DNA of 11,869 nt from Neorhizobium sp. UBA7851 (GCA_002500765.1 DLSX01000066.1:1-11869); one strand, 5' to 3'; shown: positions 1 through 6,624, numbered from the stretch's first letter. Notes: generated by a model from the sequence alone, not told the origin. A program made the numbers and translations.

Positions 1-623
1 GTTGCGCGGCCGAGCGGCGCGTCGATCGTGCCCTTCAACTGGCTCGGGCGGCCCCAGACGACGGCCTGATAGGCGCGTTCCAGATCGCCGGAACGGCCGT
101 GATCGGCGAACTGTTCGGCGAGATGGCGATGGGCAATCTCGTTCTTCGCTGCCACCATGACGCCGCTCGTTTCCTTGTCGAGGCGGTGGACGATGCCGGG
201 GCGCTTCACGCCGCCGATGCCGGAAAGGCTTGCGCCGCAATGGTGGATCAGCGCGTTGACCAGCGTGCCGGTCCAGTTGCCTGCACCCGGATGCACGACG
301 AGGCCGGCCGGCTTGGCGATGACGATCAGGTCGTCATCCTCATAAAGGACCTCGAGCGGAATATCCTCGCCCTTCGGCTCGGGATCCTCGGGTTCGGGCT
401 GCACGAGTTCGATGACGTCGCCGGGCATGACCTTCTTTTTCGGTTCGGTCACGACCTTGCCGTTGATCGAGACCGCGCCTTCCTCGATGAGCGCCTTGAT
501 ACGGTTGCGGGACAATTCTCCGTCAACCTGCGCCGTCAGCCAGGCATCCAGCCTGCCACCGTCGTCTTCACCGGCATTCAGGACTTTCCTTGGCAGCCCG
601 GCTTCGCTAAAGGTCTCGCTCAT
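1..623 (-). CDS. RluA-family 23S rRNA pseudouridine synthase (RluD/RluC-like), C-terminus outside window
   Basis: The reading frame is open from the ATG at 623 to the window edge, giving the first 207 residues; the C-terminal part is missing because the window ends. Residues about 23-75 form an S4 RNA-binding domain (GRLDAWL, then SRNRIKALIEEGAVSINGK). The catalytic domain follows, with EVLYEDDDLIVIAKPAG at about 91-107 and the family signature HRLDKETSG at 146-154; Asp149 is the expected catalytic aspartate. Enzymes with this architecture convert uridines in 23S rRNA to pseudouridine in the cytoplasm. RluD is the most likely assignment, but RluC-type members share the same architecture and the truncated sequence does not separate them. 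The start codon lies only 27 bp from that of the divergent gene at 651, so its promoter probably sits inside the neighbouring coding sequence. Confidence 0.93.
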   Translation of the reverse strand, partial: MSETFSEAGLPRKVLNAGEDDGGRLDAWLTAQVDGELSRNRIKALIEEGAVSINGKVVTEPKKKVMPGDVIELVQPEPEDPEPKGEDIPLEVLYEDDDLIVIAKPAGLVVHPGAGNWTGTLVNALIHHCGASLSGIGGVKRPGIVHRLDKETSGVMVAAKNEIAHRHLAEQFADHGRSGDLERAYQAVVWGRPSQLKGTIDAPLGRA

Positions 624-650
624 TCAATCATTCCGTTTAAAGGACAGTTC

Positions 651-1037
651 ATGCCGCAGCCCGATCTCGAGGATAAGGAACAGCCACTCGATCCGGCCAT
701 GGAGCGTGTCCGCCAGAAGATGGTGCGCCTGCAGCTCATTTCGGGCGGTATCTTGTTTGTCTGCTTTATGGCGGTCATCGCTGCCATTGTCTATAAGATC
801 TCCCAGCGTCCGGAGGCTCCCGCAATTGCCGCTACTTCCGGTGGCTTCTCCGTTCCCGCGGATCAGCCGCTTACGGCTACCGCAGCACTTCCGCCCGGTT
901 TCGATATCCAGCAGGTTTCGCTCTCCGGCAGCCAGGTTCTGTTCTACGGCGCGCTGGACGGCACGCCGAAGCTCTTCATCTTCGACCTTTCGGTCGGCCG
1001 CGTGATCGCCGACGTCACGGTCGGTCAGGGCCGCTGA
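651..1037 (+). CDS. Small single-pass membrane protein, DUF6476-like
   Basis: This 128-residue protein starts at the ATG at 651, preceded by AAAGGA with good spacing. Residues 1-28 are polar and charged, residues about 29-48 (LISGGILFVCFMAVIAAIVY) form one membrane segment, and residues about 85-125 form a small beta-rich region (PPGFDIQQVSLSGSQVLFYG, then KLFIFDLSVGRVIADV). The arrangement resembles the small alphaproteobacterial DUF6476 proteins; that is my recollection of the family, not a search result. Its function is unknown. The stop codon overlaps the start of the downstream SpoU gene (TGATG), so the two are almost certainly co-transcribed and translationally coupled. This does not show that the protein takes part in RNA modification, although the divergent neighbour is also an rRNA modification enzyme. 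Confidence 0.85.
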   Translation: MPQPDLEDKEQPLDPAMERVRQKMVRLQLISGGILFVCFMAVIAAIVYKISQRPEAPAIAATSGGFSVPADQPLTATAALPPGFDIQQVSLSGSQVLFYGALDGTPKLFIFDLSVGRVIADVTVGQGR

Positions 1038-1858
1038 TGAATGTGATCCGCATCGAACATGCGGACGATCCCCGCATCGACGAGTTCCGCTCCATCCGTG
1101 AGCGGGATCTCGTCGGACGGCACGGGCGCTTCATCGCCGAAGGAACGGTGGTGCTGCGCATGCTGGCGGCGGCGCATAAGCGCGGTGGTGAGTTCGCCGC
1201 CGAGAAAATTCTGATCCTTGAAAACCGGCTTGCCGGGGTGGCCGACATCCTGTCGGAATTTCCGGCGGATGTGCCCGTCTACATAGCCGACAGCACGGTG
1301 CTGGACGGTATCGTCGGCTTTCACCTGCATCGCGGCATTCTGGCGGTCGGAAAGCGGGTGAGGGAACTGTCGCCCGCAGAACTGCTTGCCACGCTTCCTG
1401 ACCGCGCGCTGGTCGCCGCTGCGATCGGCATATCCAATCACGACAATATCGGTTCGATTTTCCGCAACGCGGCGGCATTCGGCGTCAGTGCCGTTCTGCT
1501 CGACGAGAGCTGTTGCGATCCGCTTTACCGCAAGGCGCTCAGGGTGTCGGTCGGCGCCGTGCTGCAGGTTCCATACGCGCGCGGAGGAACGACACTGGAG
1601 CTTGTCTCGGGGCTTTTCGAAAACGGATTTGCCGTCTGGGGGCTTTCACCTGCGGGGCGTACCGAAATCCGCAAGGTTCAGCCGTCAACGAGGATGGCAT
1701 TGCTAACCGGAAGCGAGGGGCACGGTTTGCCGTCGGCGCTGATGGAGAGGATAGAGACTGCCAGTATCGCGCAGGCGCCGGGTCTCGACAGCCTCAATGC
1801 CGCGACGGCCACCGGTATCGCGCTTTTCCAGATCGCAAGCGCCCAGGAAATTATCTGA
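1037..1858 (+). CDS. SpoU/TrmH-family RNA 2'-O-methyltransferase
   Basis: This 273-residue protein has the three motifs of the SPOUT (SpoU/TrmH) superfamily. Motif 1 is NIGSIFRNAAAFG at about 137-149, with Arg143 as the likely catalytic residue. Motif 2 is LLTGSEGHGLP at 222-232, and motif 3 is LDSLNAATATGIALFQ at 250-265. The last two form the trefoil-knot S-adenosylmethionine site. The N-terminal 110 residues match the substrate-binding domain seen in members with an RFIAEG motif (here 31-36). Such enzymes methylate ribose 2'-OH in tRNA or rRNA in the cytoplasm, usually as dimers. The target nucleotide cannot be told from sequence. The ATG at 1037 shares a base with the upstream stop codon, indicating translational coupling. 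No clear T-tract terminator follows; a palindromic repeat begins within 10 bp of the stop. Confidence 0.93.
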   Translation: MNVIRIEHADDPRIDEFRSIRERDLVGRHGRFIAEGTVVLRMLAAAHKRGGEFAAEKILILENRLAGVADILSEFPADVPVYIADSTVLDGIVGFHLHRGILAVGKRVRELSPAELLATLPDRALVAAAIGISNHDNIGSIFRNAAAFGVSAVLLDESCCDPLYRKALRVSVGAVLQVPYARGGTTLELVSGLFENGFAVWGLSPAGRTEIRKVQPSTRMALLTGSEGHGLPSALMERIETASIAQAPGLDSLNAATATGIALFQIASAQEII

Positions 1859-1865
1859 GGCTCTG

Positions 1866-1975
1866 AAGCGCGTCGCGATCCTTCGGATTTGTCCGTCGCG
1901 CTTTAGCTCTTCGATTTGCGCGTGTCTTATCCCCAAACCGGTGGCCGCTTTCGGGAGACCTGCTTCAGGACTGCT
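1866..1975. repeat. RIME-like intergenic palindromic repeat (divergent copy)
   Basis: The gap between two convergent genes contains two imperfect palindromes. The first pairs AAGCGCG (1866-1872) with CGCGCTT (1897-1903), with an inner ATCC/GGAT at 1878-1881 and 1885-1888. The second pairs TCCC-c-AAA (1930-1937) with TTT-c-GGGA (1949-1956), flanked by GTC (1924-1926) and GAC (1957-1959). The series GCGCTTTAG, then a CCAAACCGG stretch, then CTTTCGGGAGAC resembles the two-palindrome intergenic repeats (RIME type) common in Rhizobiaceae genomes. The right edge overlaps the last codons of the gene ending at 1965. Boundaries are approximate. It may act as a bidirectional terminator or RNA-stabilising hairpin at the convergent 3' ends, but no T-tract is present. 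Confidence 0.55.
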
Positions 1976-3122
1976 GATCCGACGGTGAGCCGCTGGTCGT
2001 TTCGAGCAGGGAACGGGCGCGGGCTGCAAGGCTCTTGCGTTTGCCGTTCGCAGGCTTTCCGGCAATCATGGCGTTGATCGGTGACGTCTTGCCTTCGGAC
2101 AGCGACGTCATGGCCACCATGTTGGCGGCAATCGTTGCCATTTCCTCGCGCAATACGTCATCGTTTGCGGTGGTCTTTCCGTTCGCCACGCGCTCGCAGA
2201 GTGCTGTCGCCCGGTTGCGGGAATCTCCGGAAAGCTGGGTTATCCTGGCTTCGATATCCGTTTCCGGGGACGGCTTCGCCGGTGCCGCCTTCGTCGAAGG
2301 GGTGGCTGTCGGGTTCTTTTCCTGCGCCATCGCCTGCGATTGTTTCGTCTCGCTCTTGGCCGTCATCTTTTCCCGCAGTCGCGCTAGCTCGTCGTTGCGG
2401 CGCTCGAGCGCCGTTTCCTTGTCGGTGCGCAAGGAAACTTCCTTGGTCAGCTTGTCTTCCAGCTTGGTCGAGCGATATTCTGCATTGGCGAGGCGGGTTT
2501 CGGCCTCCTTGGCCCGCGCCGTCTGAATGCGGACATCCTTGCGAAGATTGTCGCGTTCCTCGCGCAGGGCGCTGACGCGGAATTTCAGGTTTTCGACTTC
2601 GGTCTCGCGCGTCGAGAGATCTATTCTTGTATTATCCCGCTTGGATACGAGCAGCTCGATCTGCTGTTTCAGCTCGTCGATATCCATATCCTTGCCGATG
2701 CTCTGCTCTTCGGCAGCCTCCAGCGCAGCCCGCAATTCCGCAATATGGCTTTCTTCCTGCCGCAACTGCGATTTGAGATCCGATGCCGCCACGTCCAGAT
2801 TTTCGGCGATAGCCTTCAACTCGATATTGTCGGCAGTCAGCGTGCGGATCTCGTCCTTGAGATTGTCGCTCTGCAATATCAGCGAGACGACCTTGTCCTT
2901 TTCCTGCACCAACTCCTGCTTGGTGCGTGCATTTTCCGCAGCATAGACGGCGCGTGCCATGTCGCGCTGGGCGCGCACCTCCTGCGGGCTGATCGGCACG
3001 GTGGCCCTGATCCGGTTTTCAGTGAAGACAACGACCCGCCGATGAATTGCCGGGGCAACCAGCATCGCAATCAGTAGGGCGCTCAAAAAGCCAAGGCCAA
3101 AAAGCAGAGCAAATTCGATCAC
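1965..3122 (-). CDS. Membrane-anchored coiled-coil protein of unknown function
   Basis: I recognise this only as a conserved rhizobial hypothetical protein. It has 385 residues from a GTG start at 3122; no in-frame ATG gives an intact N-terminus and no strong ribosome binding site is visible. Residues about 4-26 are a hydrophobic anchor, followed by a basic stretch. Next comes a short segment that looks conserved (ATVPISPQEVRAQRDMARA, about 40-58). Residues about 60-255 are a long heptad-rich, charged coiled coil. A Lys/Ala/Pro/Thr-rich linker spans about 256-290, and the C-terminal region contains EEMATIAANMVAMTSL and ends near LAARARSLLE. The layout suggests a cytoplasmic coiled coil tethered to the inner membrane, perhaps a scaffold. 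Its proximity to eipA and chpT hints at envelope or cell-cycle work, but nothing in the sequence proves it. The stop codon lies inside the RIME-like repeat. Confidence 0.88.
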   Translation of the reverse strand: MIEFALLFGLGFLSALLIAMLVAPAIHRRVVVFTENRIRATVPISPQEVRAQRDMARAVYAAENARTKQELVQEKDKVVSLILQSDNLKDEIRTLTADNIELKAIAENLDVAASDLKSQLRQEESHIAELRAALEAAEEQSIGKDMDIDELKQQIELLVSKRDNTRIDLSTRETEVENLKFRVSALREERDNLRKDVRIQTARAKEAETRLANAEYRSTKLEDKLTKEVSLRTDKETALERRNDELARLREKMTAKSETKQSQAMAQEKNPTATPSTKAAPAKPSPETDIEARITQLSGDSRNRATALCERVANGKTTANDDVLREEMATIAANMVAMTSLSEGKTSPINAMIAGKPANGKRKSLAARARSLLETTSGSPSDQQS

Positions 3123-3228
3123 GACCGGGCCGATTCGTTGTAGATATGCGGGAATGCACGTTTAAGCATGCGGGCGAGGATGCATCAAGCGCACTTCGCG
3201 GGAGGTTTGCCGCAAGCCGCTGCCGGGA

Positions 3229-3819
3229 TCAGAAGGGGTTCCAGGTGGGCGAACGGGTCAGCTTTAGATAGCCGATATTGACGCCCAGACGCGCACCGAC
3301 GCCGGTGCGGATCGGAACGAGAACCACGTTCTCGTTGCGCAGAACCGTCATGCCGACGCCTGCAACGACGAAAGCGGAGCCGGATACGCCGCCGAAACGG
3401 GCATAGAGAGAATCGACGGAGGGAAGATCGTAGACGAGCATCATCACGCGCGTGCCCTGGCCGCCGTAATCGATGCCGAGCGAAGGGCCCTGCCAGAAGC
3501 TCGGATGCTGGCCGGCATTCTTGGTGTAGAGCTGGCCTTCGCCGTAGGTCAGGCCGGCAATGAACGCGCCGGAGCCTTCCTGGCCGAGGATGTAGCCGTT
3601 CGGCAGGCCGAATTTCTGGAAGGCGTTTTCCACGACCTTCGCCAGCCCGCCGCTGGTCGAACCGAAGAAGCCATGACCTGCATCGACGACTTCCTGCAGC
3701 GAATACTGGCTGCTGTTCTGCTGCGCGGCAGCCGGCATTGCGAAAAGCCAGACGGCCGCAAATGCGACAATCAGGGCTTTCAGGCGAAGGGCAAGAGCGG
3801 AGACGTGGAGGCGGCGCAT
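3229..3819 (-). CDS. eipA: EipA-like periplasmic envelope integrity protein (DUF1134)
   Basis: From the ATG at 3819 the protein has 196 residues. Residues 1-32 are a Sec signal peptide: basic start (MRRLH), hydrophobic core (ALIVAFAAVWLF) and a likely cleavage site after AMPAAA. The mature part matches the DUF1134 family: glycine-rich beta strands such as GHGFFGSTSGGLAKVVE, GYILGQEGSGAF, GPSLGIDYGGQG and RFGGVSGSAFVVAGVGM, ending in GVNIGYLKLT. In Brucella abortus the DUF1134 protein EipA (about 198 residues) is a periplasmic envelope-stress and virulence factor whose gene is controlled by CtrA. Here a perfect CtrA box lies 75-89 bp upstream of this start. The frame extends upstream to ATGs at 3846, 3858 and 3861, but those add a charged stretch before the signal peptide and have no better ribosome binding site. 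No terminator is visible downstream. Confidence 0.9.
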   Translation of the reverse strand: MRRLHVSALALRLKALIVAFAAVWLFAMPAAAQQNSSQYSLQEVVDAGHGFFGSTSGGLAKVVENAFQKFGLPNGYILGQEGSGAFIAGLTYGEGQLYTKNAGQHPSFWQGPSLGIDYGGQGTRVMMLVYDLPSVDSLYARFGGVSGSAFVVAGVGMTVLRNENVVLVPIRTGVGARLGVNIGYLKLTRSPTWNPF

Positions 3820-3893
3820 GTTCAGGTCCGTTTTTAATTCGTCCATAGGGCGTAGCATCATGCTTCAGCTCGCACCATTCTGGAGAGATGATA

Positions 3894-3908
3894 TTAACAA
3901 CCAGTTAA
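3894..3908 (-). promoter_or_regulatory. Perfect CtrA binding box upstream of eipA
   Basis: The sequence TTAA-CAACCAG-TTAA is an exact match to the CtrA consensus TTAA-N7-TTAA. It lies 75-89 bp upstream of the chosen eipA start. If it covers a -35 region, transcription would start near 3860-3870. A third TTAA follows at 3914-3917 and a CTAAC at 3921-3925, giving a cluster of half-sites. By base composition a full consensus is expected by chance far less than once in a window this size (rough estimate 0.03). CtrA control of eipA is reported in Brucella, which supports a real site. Confidence 0.75.
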
Positions 3909-4083
3909 GCATTTTAAACGCTAACATGTTGATATTCCTGAGGCGCTGCGCTGGTTTTCGTCTTCCAGCCGATCCCTGTCGCTGTTTTGGCCGTCTTCTC
4001 CCGTCTGCTGCGAAGGCATGATAGGCTCGTCGAACCTGGCTTTGTTGAGGCGAGGTCTGGCTGCTTGCATAGGCCGCGAATGT

Positions 4084-4100
4084 CGAATTAGGACAATTCG
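4084..4100. promoter_or_regulatory. Perfect palindrome, operator-like, upstream of chpT
   Basis: CGAATT-AGGAC-AATTCG is a perfect 6-5-6 inverted repeat with half-site centres about one helical turn apart, as expected for a dimeric regulator. It lies about 145 bp before the chpT start. The binding protein is unknown. The short AT-rich stem is unlikely to be a terminator. Confidence 0.4.
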
Positions 4101-4130
4101 GCAATCTTTGTCGTTTTCCTGCGTGCGGAT

Positions 4131-4145
4131 TTAATGGTCAATTTA
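4131..4145 (+). promoter_or_regulatory. CtrA-like box upstream of chpT (one mismatch)
   Basis: TTAA-TGGTCAA-TTTA fits TTAA-N7-TTAA with one mismatch in the second half-site. It lies 101-115 bp before the chpT start. CtrA control of chpT would be feedback on its own phosphorelay. This is weaker evidence than the perfect box upstream of eipA. Confidence 0.35.
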
Positions 4146-4245
4146 CCAAACGTAGTGTCATTATGCCGGCCTTATCGTTCCATCCCCACGCAATCTTGCC
4201 ATGGCAAAGAGCGGCGATTGGCACCAGATGCATCAGGAGAATAGC

Positions 4246-4893
4246 ATGCCGAAAAATCCCAATCTCACCCTTAGCGGTCCGGATCTGGCGGCACTCCTGT
4301 GCAGCCGCGTCTGCCACGACGTCATTTCGCCGGTCGGTGCGATCAACAACGGCCTCGAGCTTCTCGACGAGGGCGCTGCGGATGCCGATGCACTCGACCT
4401 TATCCGTACGTCGGCGATCAATGCCTCGGTTCGCCTGAAATTCGCCCGGCTTGCCTTCGGCGCGTCCGGTTCGGTCGGCGCATCGATCGATACCGGCGAG
4501 GCGGAAAAGGCTGCCAAAGATTTTGCGGTTGCTGAAAAGAAGACCGAAGTGACCTGGAACGGCCCGCGCGCCATCATTCCGAAGAACCGGGTCAAGCTGC
4601 TGCTCAACCTGTTTCTCGTCGCCTATGCCGGCATTCCGCGCGGCGGTTCGGTCGACGTGACGCTGATCGACCCCGAAGGGGCGGCCCGGTTTGAAATCGT
4701 CGTCAAGGGCCGGATGATGCGCGTGCCGGCGAAATTCGTCGAGATCTGCAGCGGCACGCTGGAAGAGGCGGTCGATGCCCATTCGATCCTGCCCTATTAC
4801 ACCGTGCTCCTTGCCGAGGAATGCGACATGGAGCTGAAACATATCGTTTCGGAAGACAATATCACCTTCATCGCCGAGATGGCGGCCGCCTGA
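4246..4893 (+). CDS. chpT: ChpT histidine phosphotransferase
   Basis: This 215-residue protein matches ChpT, the phosphotransferase that carries phosphate from the hybrid kinase CckA to CtrA and CpdR. Residues 11-45 form the first helix of the DHp-like domain, with the phospho-accepting histidine at His24 in RVCHDVISPVGAINNGLELL. Residues about 95-215 are the degenerate kinase-like domain (IIPKNRVKLLLNLFLVAYAGIP, later ILPYYTVLLAEECDMEL); family members have no ATP-binding activity. The ATG at 4246 is chosen because AGGAG at 4235-4239 lies six bases upstream. The in-frame ATG at 4201 would add 15 residues without a ribosome binding site. The family acts in the cytoplasm as a dimer. The single-domain receiver gene follows 124 bp downstream on the same strand, and ctrA lies convergently 0.6 kb away. 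Confidence 0.94.
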   Translation: MPKNPNLTLSGPDLAALLCSRVCHDVISPVGAINNGLELLDEGAADADALDLIRTSAINASVRLKFARLAFGASGSVGASIDTGEAEKAAKDFAVAEKKTEVTWNGPRAIIPKNRVKLLLNLFLVAYAGIPRGGSVDVTLIDPEGAARFEIVVKGRMMRVPAKFVEICSGTLEEAVDAHSILPYYTVLLAEECDMELKHIVSEDNITFIAEMAAA

Positions 4894-4908
4894 GGCCTGC
4901 CGACCTAT

Positions 4909-4939
4909 CTTCCGGCGGCCTCGACGGTGCCGCCGGAGG
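4909..4939 (+). terminator. GC-rich hairpin after chpT, no T-tract
   Basis: CTTCCGGCGGC (4909-4919) pairs with GCCGCCGGAGG (4929-4939) over 11 positions with one G-U wobble and a 9-nt loop. It begins 16 bp after the chpT stop. The bases that follow (TTGCTAACC) are not a T-tract, so it may be an attenuator or mRNA 3' stabiliser that partly uncouples the receiver gene from chpT. Confidence 0.45.
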
Positions 4940-4941
4940 TT

Positions 4942-4958
4942 GCTAACCTTTCGTTAGC
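4942..4958 (+). promoter_or_regulatory. Perfect palindrome with CtrA-box spacing upstream of the receiver gene
   Basis: GCTAAC-CTTTC-GTTAGC is a perfect 6-5-6 inverted repeat, 60-76 bp before the receiver-gene start. Read as half-sites it is CTAA-N7-TTAG (4943-4957), the exact CtrA spacing with one symmetrical mismatch in each half. Either a degenerate CtrA site or an operator for another dimeric regulator is possible. Confidence 0.4.
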
Positions 4959-5017
4959 TGCAACGGGCTATACCTTAGCGGTCGACCGCCGGGGCGGTCG
5001 CTGAAGGGGAGCGGGTC

Positions 5018-5380
5018 ATGCAGCGTCTGATGATCGCAGACAATTCCGATATTGTGCGAAAAGTCGGCAAGCGCATTCTGTCCGAACTCGGCTTTCTGAT
5101 TGCCGAGGCCGGAGATGCGCATGACGCGCTGCGCGGTTGCCAGATCGAGCTGCCGAATTTCATGATTGTCGACGCAAGCCTTGATGGCGCGCTGGATCTG
5201 ATTGCCGCCGTTCGCGCCCTGCCGGAAGGCAAAAGCGTCAAGATCTTCTACTGCGTCATCGAGGCCGATCTGAAGAGGATGATGGCCGGCAAGCGGGCAG
5301 GGGCCGACGAGTTCCTGCTCAAGCCCTTTGACCGTAAAATCCTGACTTCGGTCTTTTCCGGTTATGCTGCCGCTGCCTGA
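5018..5380 (+). CDS. Single-domain response regulator, atypical switch residue
   Basis: This 120-residue protein is a lone receiver domain with no output domain. It keeps Asp8 of the acidic pair (IADN, with Asn9 in place of the second acid), the phospho-accepting Asp52 (FMIVDASLDG) and Lys102 (FLLKPFD). The usual Thr/Ser at the end of beta-4 is replaced: VKIFYCVIEAD has Cys79 or Val80 there. The start has AAGGGGAG upstream. It is not CpdR by sequence, as I recall CpdR beginning KRILLAEDD. Its position next to chpT suggests it could accept phosphate from ChpT or act as a phosphate sink, but that is inference. A palindrome in the 124-bp upstream gap and a hairpin after chpT suggest its own promoter. 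A T-rich hairpin terminator follows the stop. Confidence 0.9.
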   Translation: MQRLMIADNSDIVRKVGKRILSELGFLIAEAGDAHDALRGCQIELPNFMIVDASLDGALDLIAAVRALPEGKSVKIFYCVIEADLKRMMAGKRAGADEFLLKPFDRKILTSVFSGYAAAA

Positions 5381-5409
5381 GGGCGCAAAGTTTTTTCGGT
5401 GAACTACCG

Positions 5410-5433
5410 CGGCGGCCTTCGGTCGCCGTTTTT
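5410..5433 (+). terminator. Rho-independent terminator of the receiver gene
   Basis: The stem CGGCGGCC (5410-5417) pairs with GGTCGCCG (5421-5428) across a TTC loop, with one G-U wobble, and five T residues follow (5429-5433). It lies 30 bp after the receiver stop codon on the plus strand. Confidence 0.8.
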
Positions 5434-5474
5434 GTTCGTGTGTTATCCTGAAGCCGGATGCGATATGCTCCATG

Positions 5475-5510
5475 CAAAATAAAACCCGCCTGGCGCACCA
5501 AGCGGGTTTT
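5475..5510 (-). terminator. ctrA terminator (bidirectional hairpin)
   Basis: AAAACCCGC (5481-5489) pairs perfectly with GCGGGTTTT (5502-5510). After one mismatch the stem continues with TGG/CCA around a CGCA loop. On the minus strand it is followed by TTTTATTTT, a good U-tract about 25 bp after the ctrA stop. On the plus strand the trailing TTTT gives weaker termination of transcription coming from the receiver gene. Confidence 0.85.
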
Positions 5511-5535
5511 AAGGCAAAGGGGGATGCCGTCGACG

Positions 5536-6237
<702 letters not shown>

Positions 6238-6298
6238 AATTTTCCCCTTTACCGCCGCGCAAGGTTACCTTTTGCCCCCTCACTCGTTACGGATCCAG

Positions 6299-6355
6299 AC
6301 TGTGCCTGATTTGGAAGCTGCCACCAAATGGTTAACAAACTGTGACCTGATTTGG
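6299..6355 (-). repeat. Direct repeat pair flanking a CtrA half-site in the ctrA promoter
   Basis: ACTGTGCCTGATTTGG (6299-6314) and ACTGTGACCTGATTTGG (6339-6355) are the same sequence apart from one inserted A, with starts 40 bp apart, close to four helical turns. Between them lies CCAAATGGTTAAC, the complement of the CtrA half-site GTTAACCAT. The repeats lie 62-118 bp upstream of the ctrA start, where activators or repressors would bind. Confidence 0.6.
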
Positions 6356-6503
6356 CAAGGTGCATCAATTTATTAAGCAAAATAAGCAGCAGCCTGTTTT
6401 CCTTTACGGATTGGACATCACCATGTTGAATCAGCGGTCGAGGACTTCCCGCTAAGTGATTCTTGCGACTGACACATTGCCGCGGTCCAATTTGGACTTG
6501 GTA

Positions 6504-6518
6504 TTTACCGACCCTTAA
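6504..6518 (+). promoter_or_regulatory. CtrA-like box upstream of fliJ (one mismatch)
   Basis: TTTA-CCGACCC-TTAA matches TTAA-N7-TTAA with one mismatch. It is 143-157 bp upstream of the fliJ start and 267-281 bp upstream of ctrA. CtrA control of flagellar genes is common in alphaproteobacteria, so this fits either direction. Confidence 0.4.
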
Positions 6519-6600
6519 ACGATCGTCTTTATCATTAATGATGCCCGTAAACGAAAAGTTAATGCCGCGTCAAATTTATTAACGCGTCGGAAATTATTTT

Positions 6601-6624
6601 GATCTGCAGTGTAACAGGCAGATC
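6601..6624 (+). promoter_or_regulatory. Inverted repeat in the fliJ leader
   Basis: GATCTGC (6601-6607) and GCAGATC (6618-6624) are perfect inverted copies separated by 10 nt, ending 36 bp before the fliJ ATG. It could be a regulator-binding site or an mRNA stem-loop in the leader. There is no T-tract, so it is not a standard terminator. Confidence 0.4.

Larger units (their letters stand above)
3820..4245. other. Divergent intergenic region between eipA and chpT
   Basis: About 425 bp without a convincing gene. It holds the eipA CtrA box and TTAA cluster near 3894-3925. On the chpT side there is a perfect palindrome at 4084-4100 and a one-mismatch CtrA-like box at 4131-4145. The middle part (about 3930-4080) has no clear pattern. 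Open frames here, including a 79-residue minus-strand one, lack family resemblance, ribosome binding sites and codon bias, and I regard them as chance. Confidence 0.6.

Noticed and set aside
99..650. Open plus-strand frame running from 99 into the small membrane protein gene
   Set aside because: The minus strand codes for a clear pseudouridine synthase here, and the membrane protein has its own ATG at 651 with a ribosome binding site.
2035..2946. Plus-strand open frames opposite the coiled-coil gene
   Set aside because: They are Ser/Arg-rich translations of the opposite strand of a heptad-rich gene, with no recognisable domain.
3865..4104. 79-residue minus-strand frame between eipA and chpT
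   Set aside because: No family resemblance or ribosome binding site, and it spans the CtrA box and other promoter-like elements.
4138..4842. 234-residue minus-strand frame opposite chpT
   Set aside because: It is a shadow of chpT, which has strong motifs and an AGGAG site.
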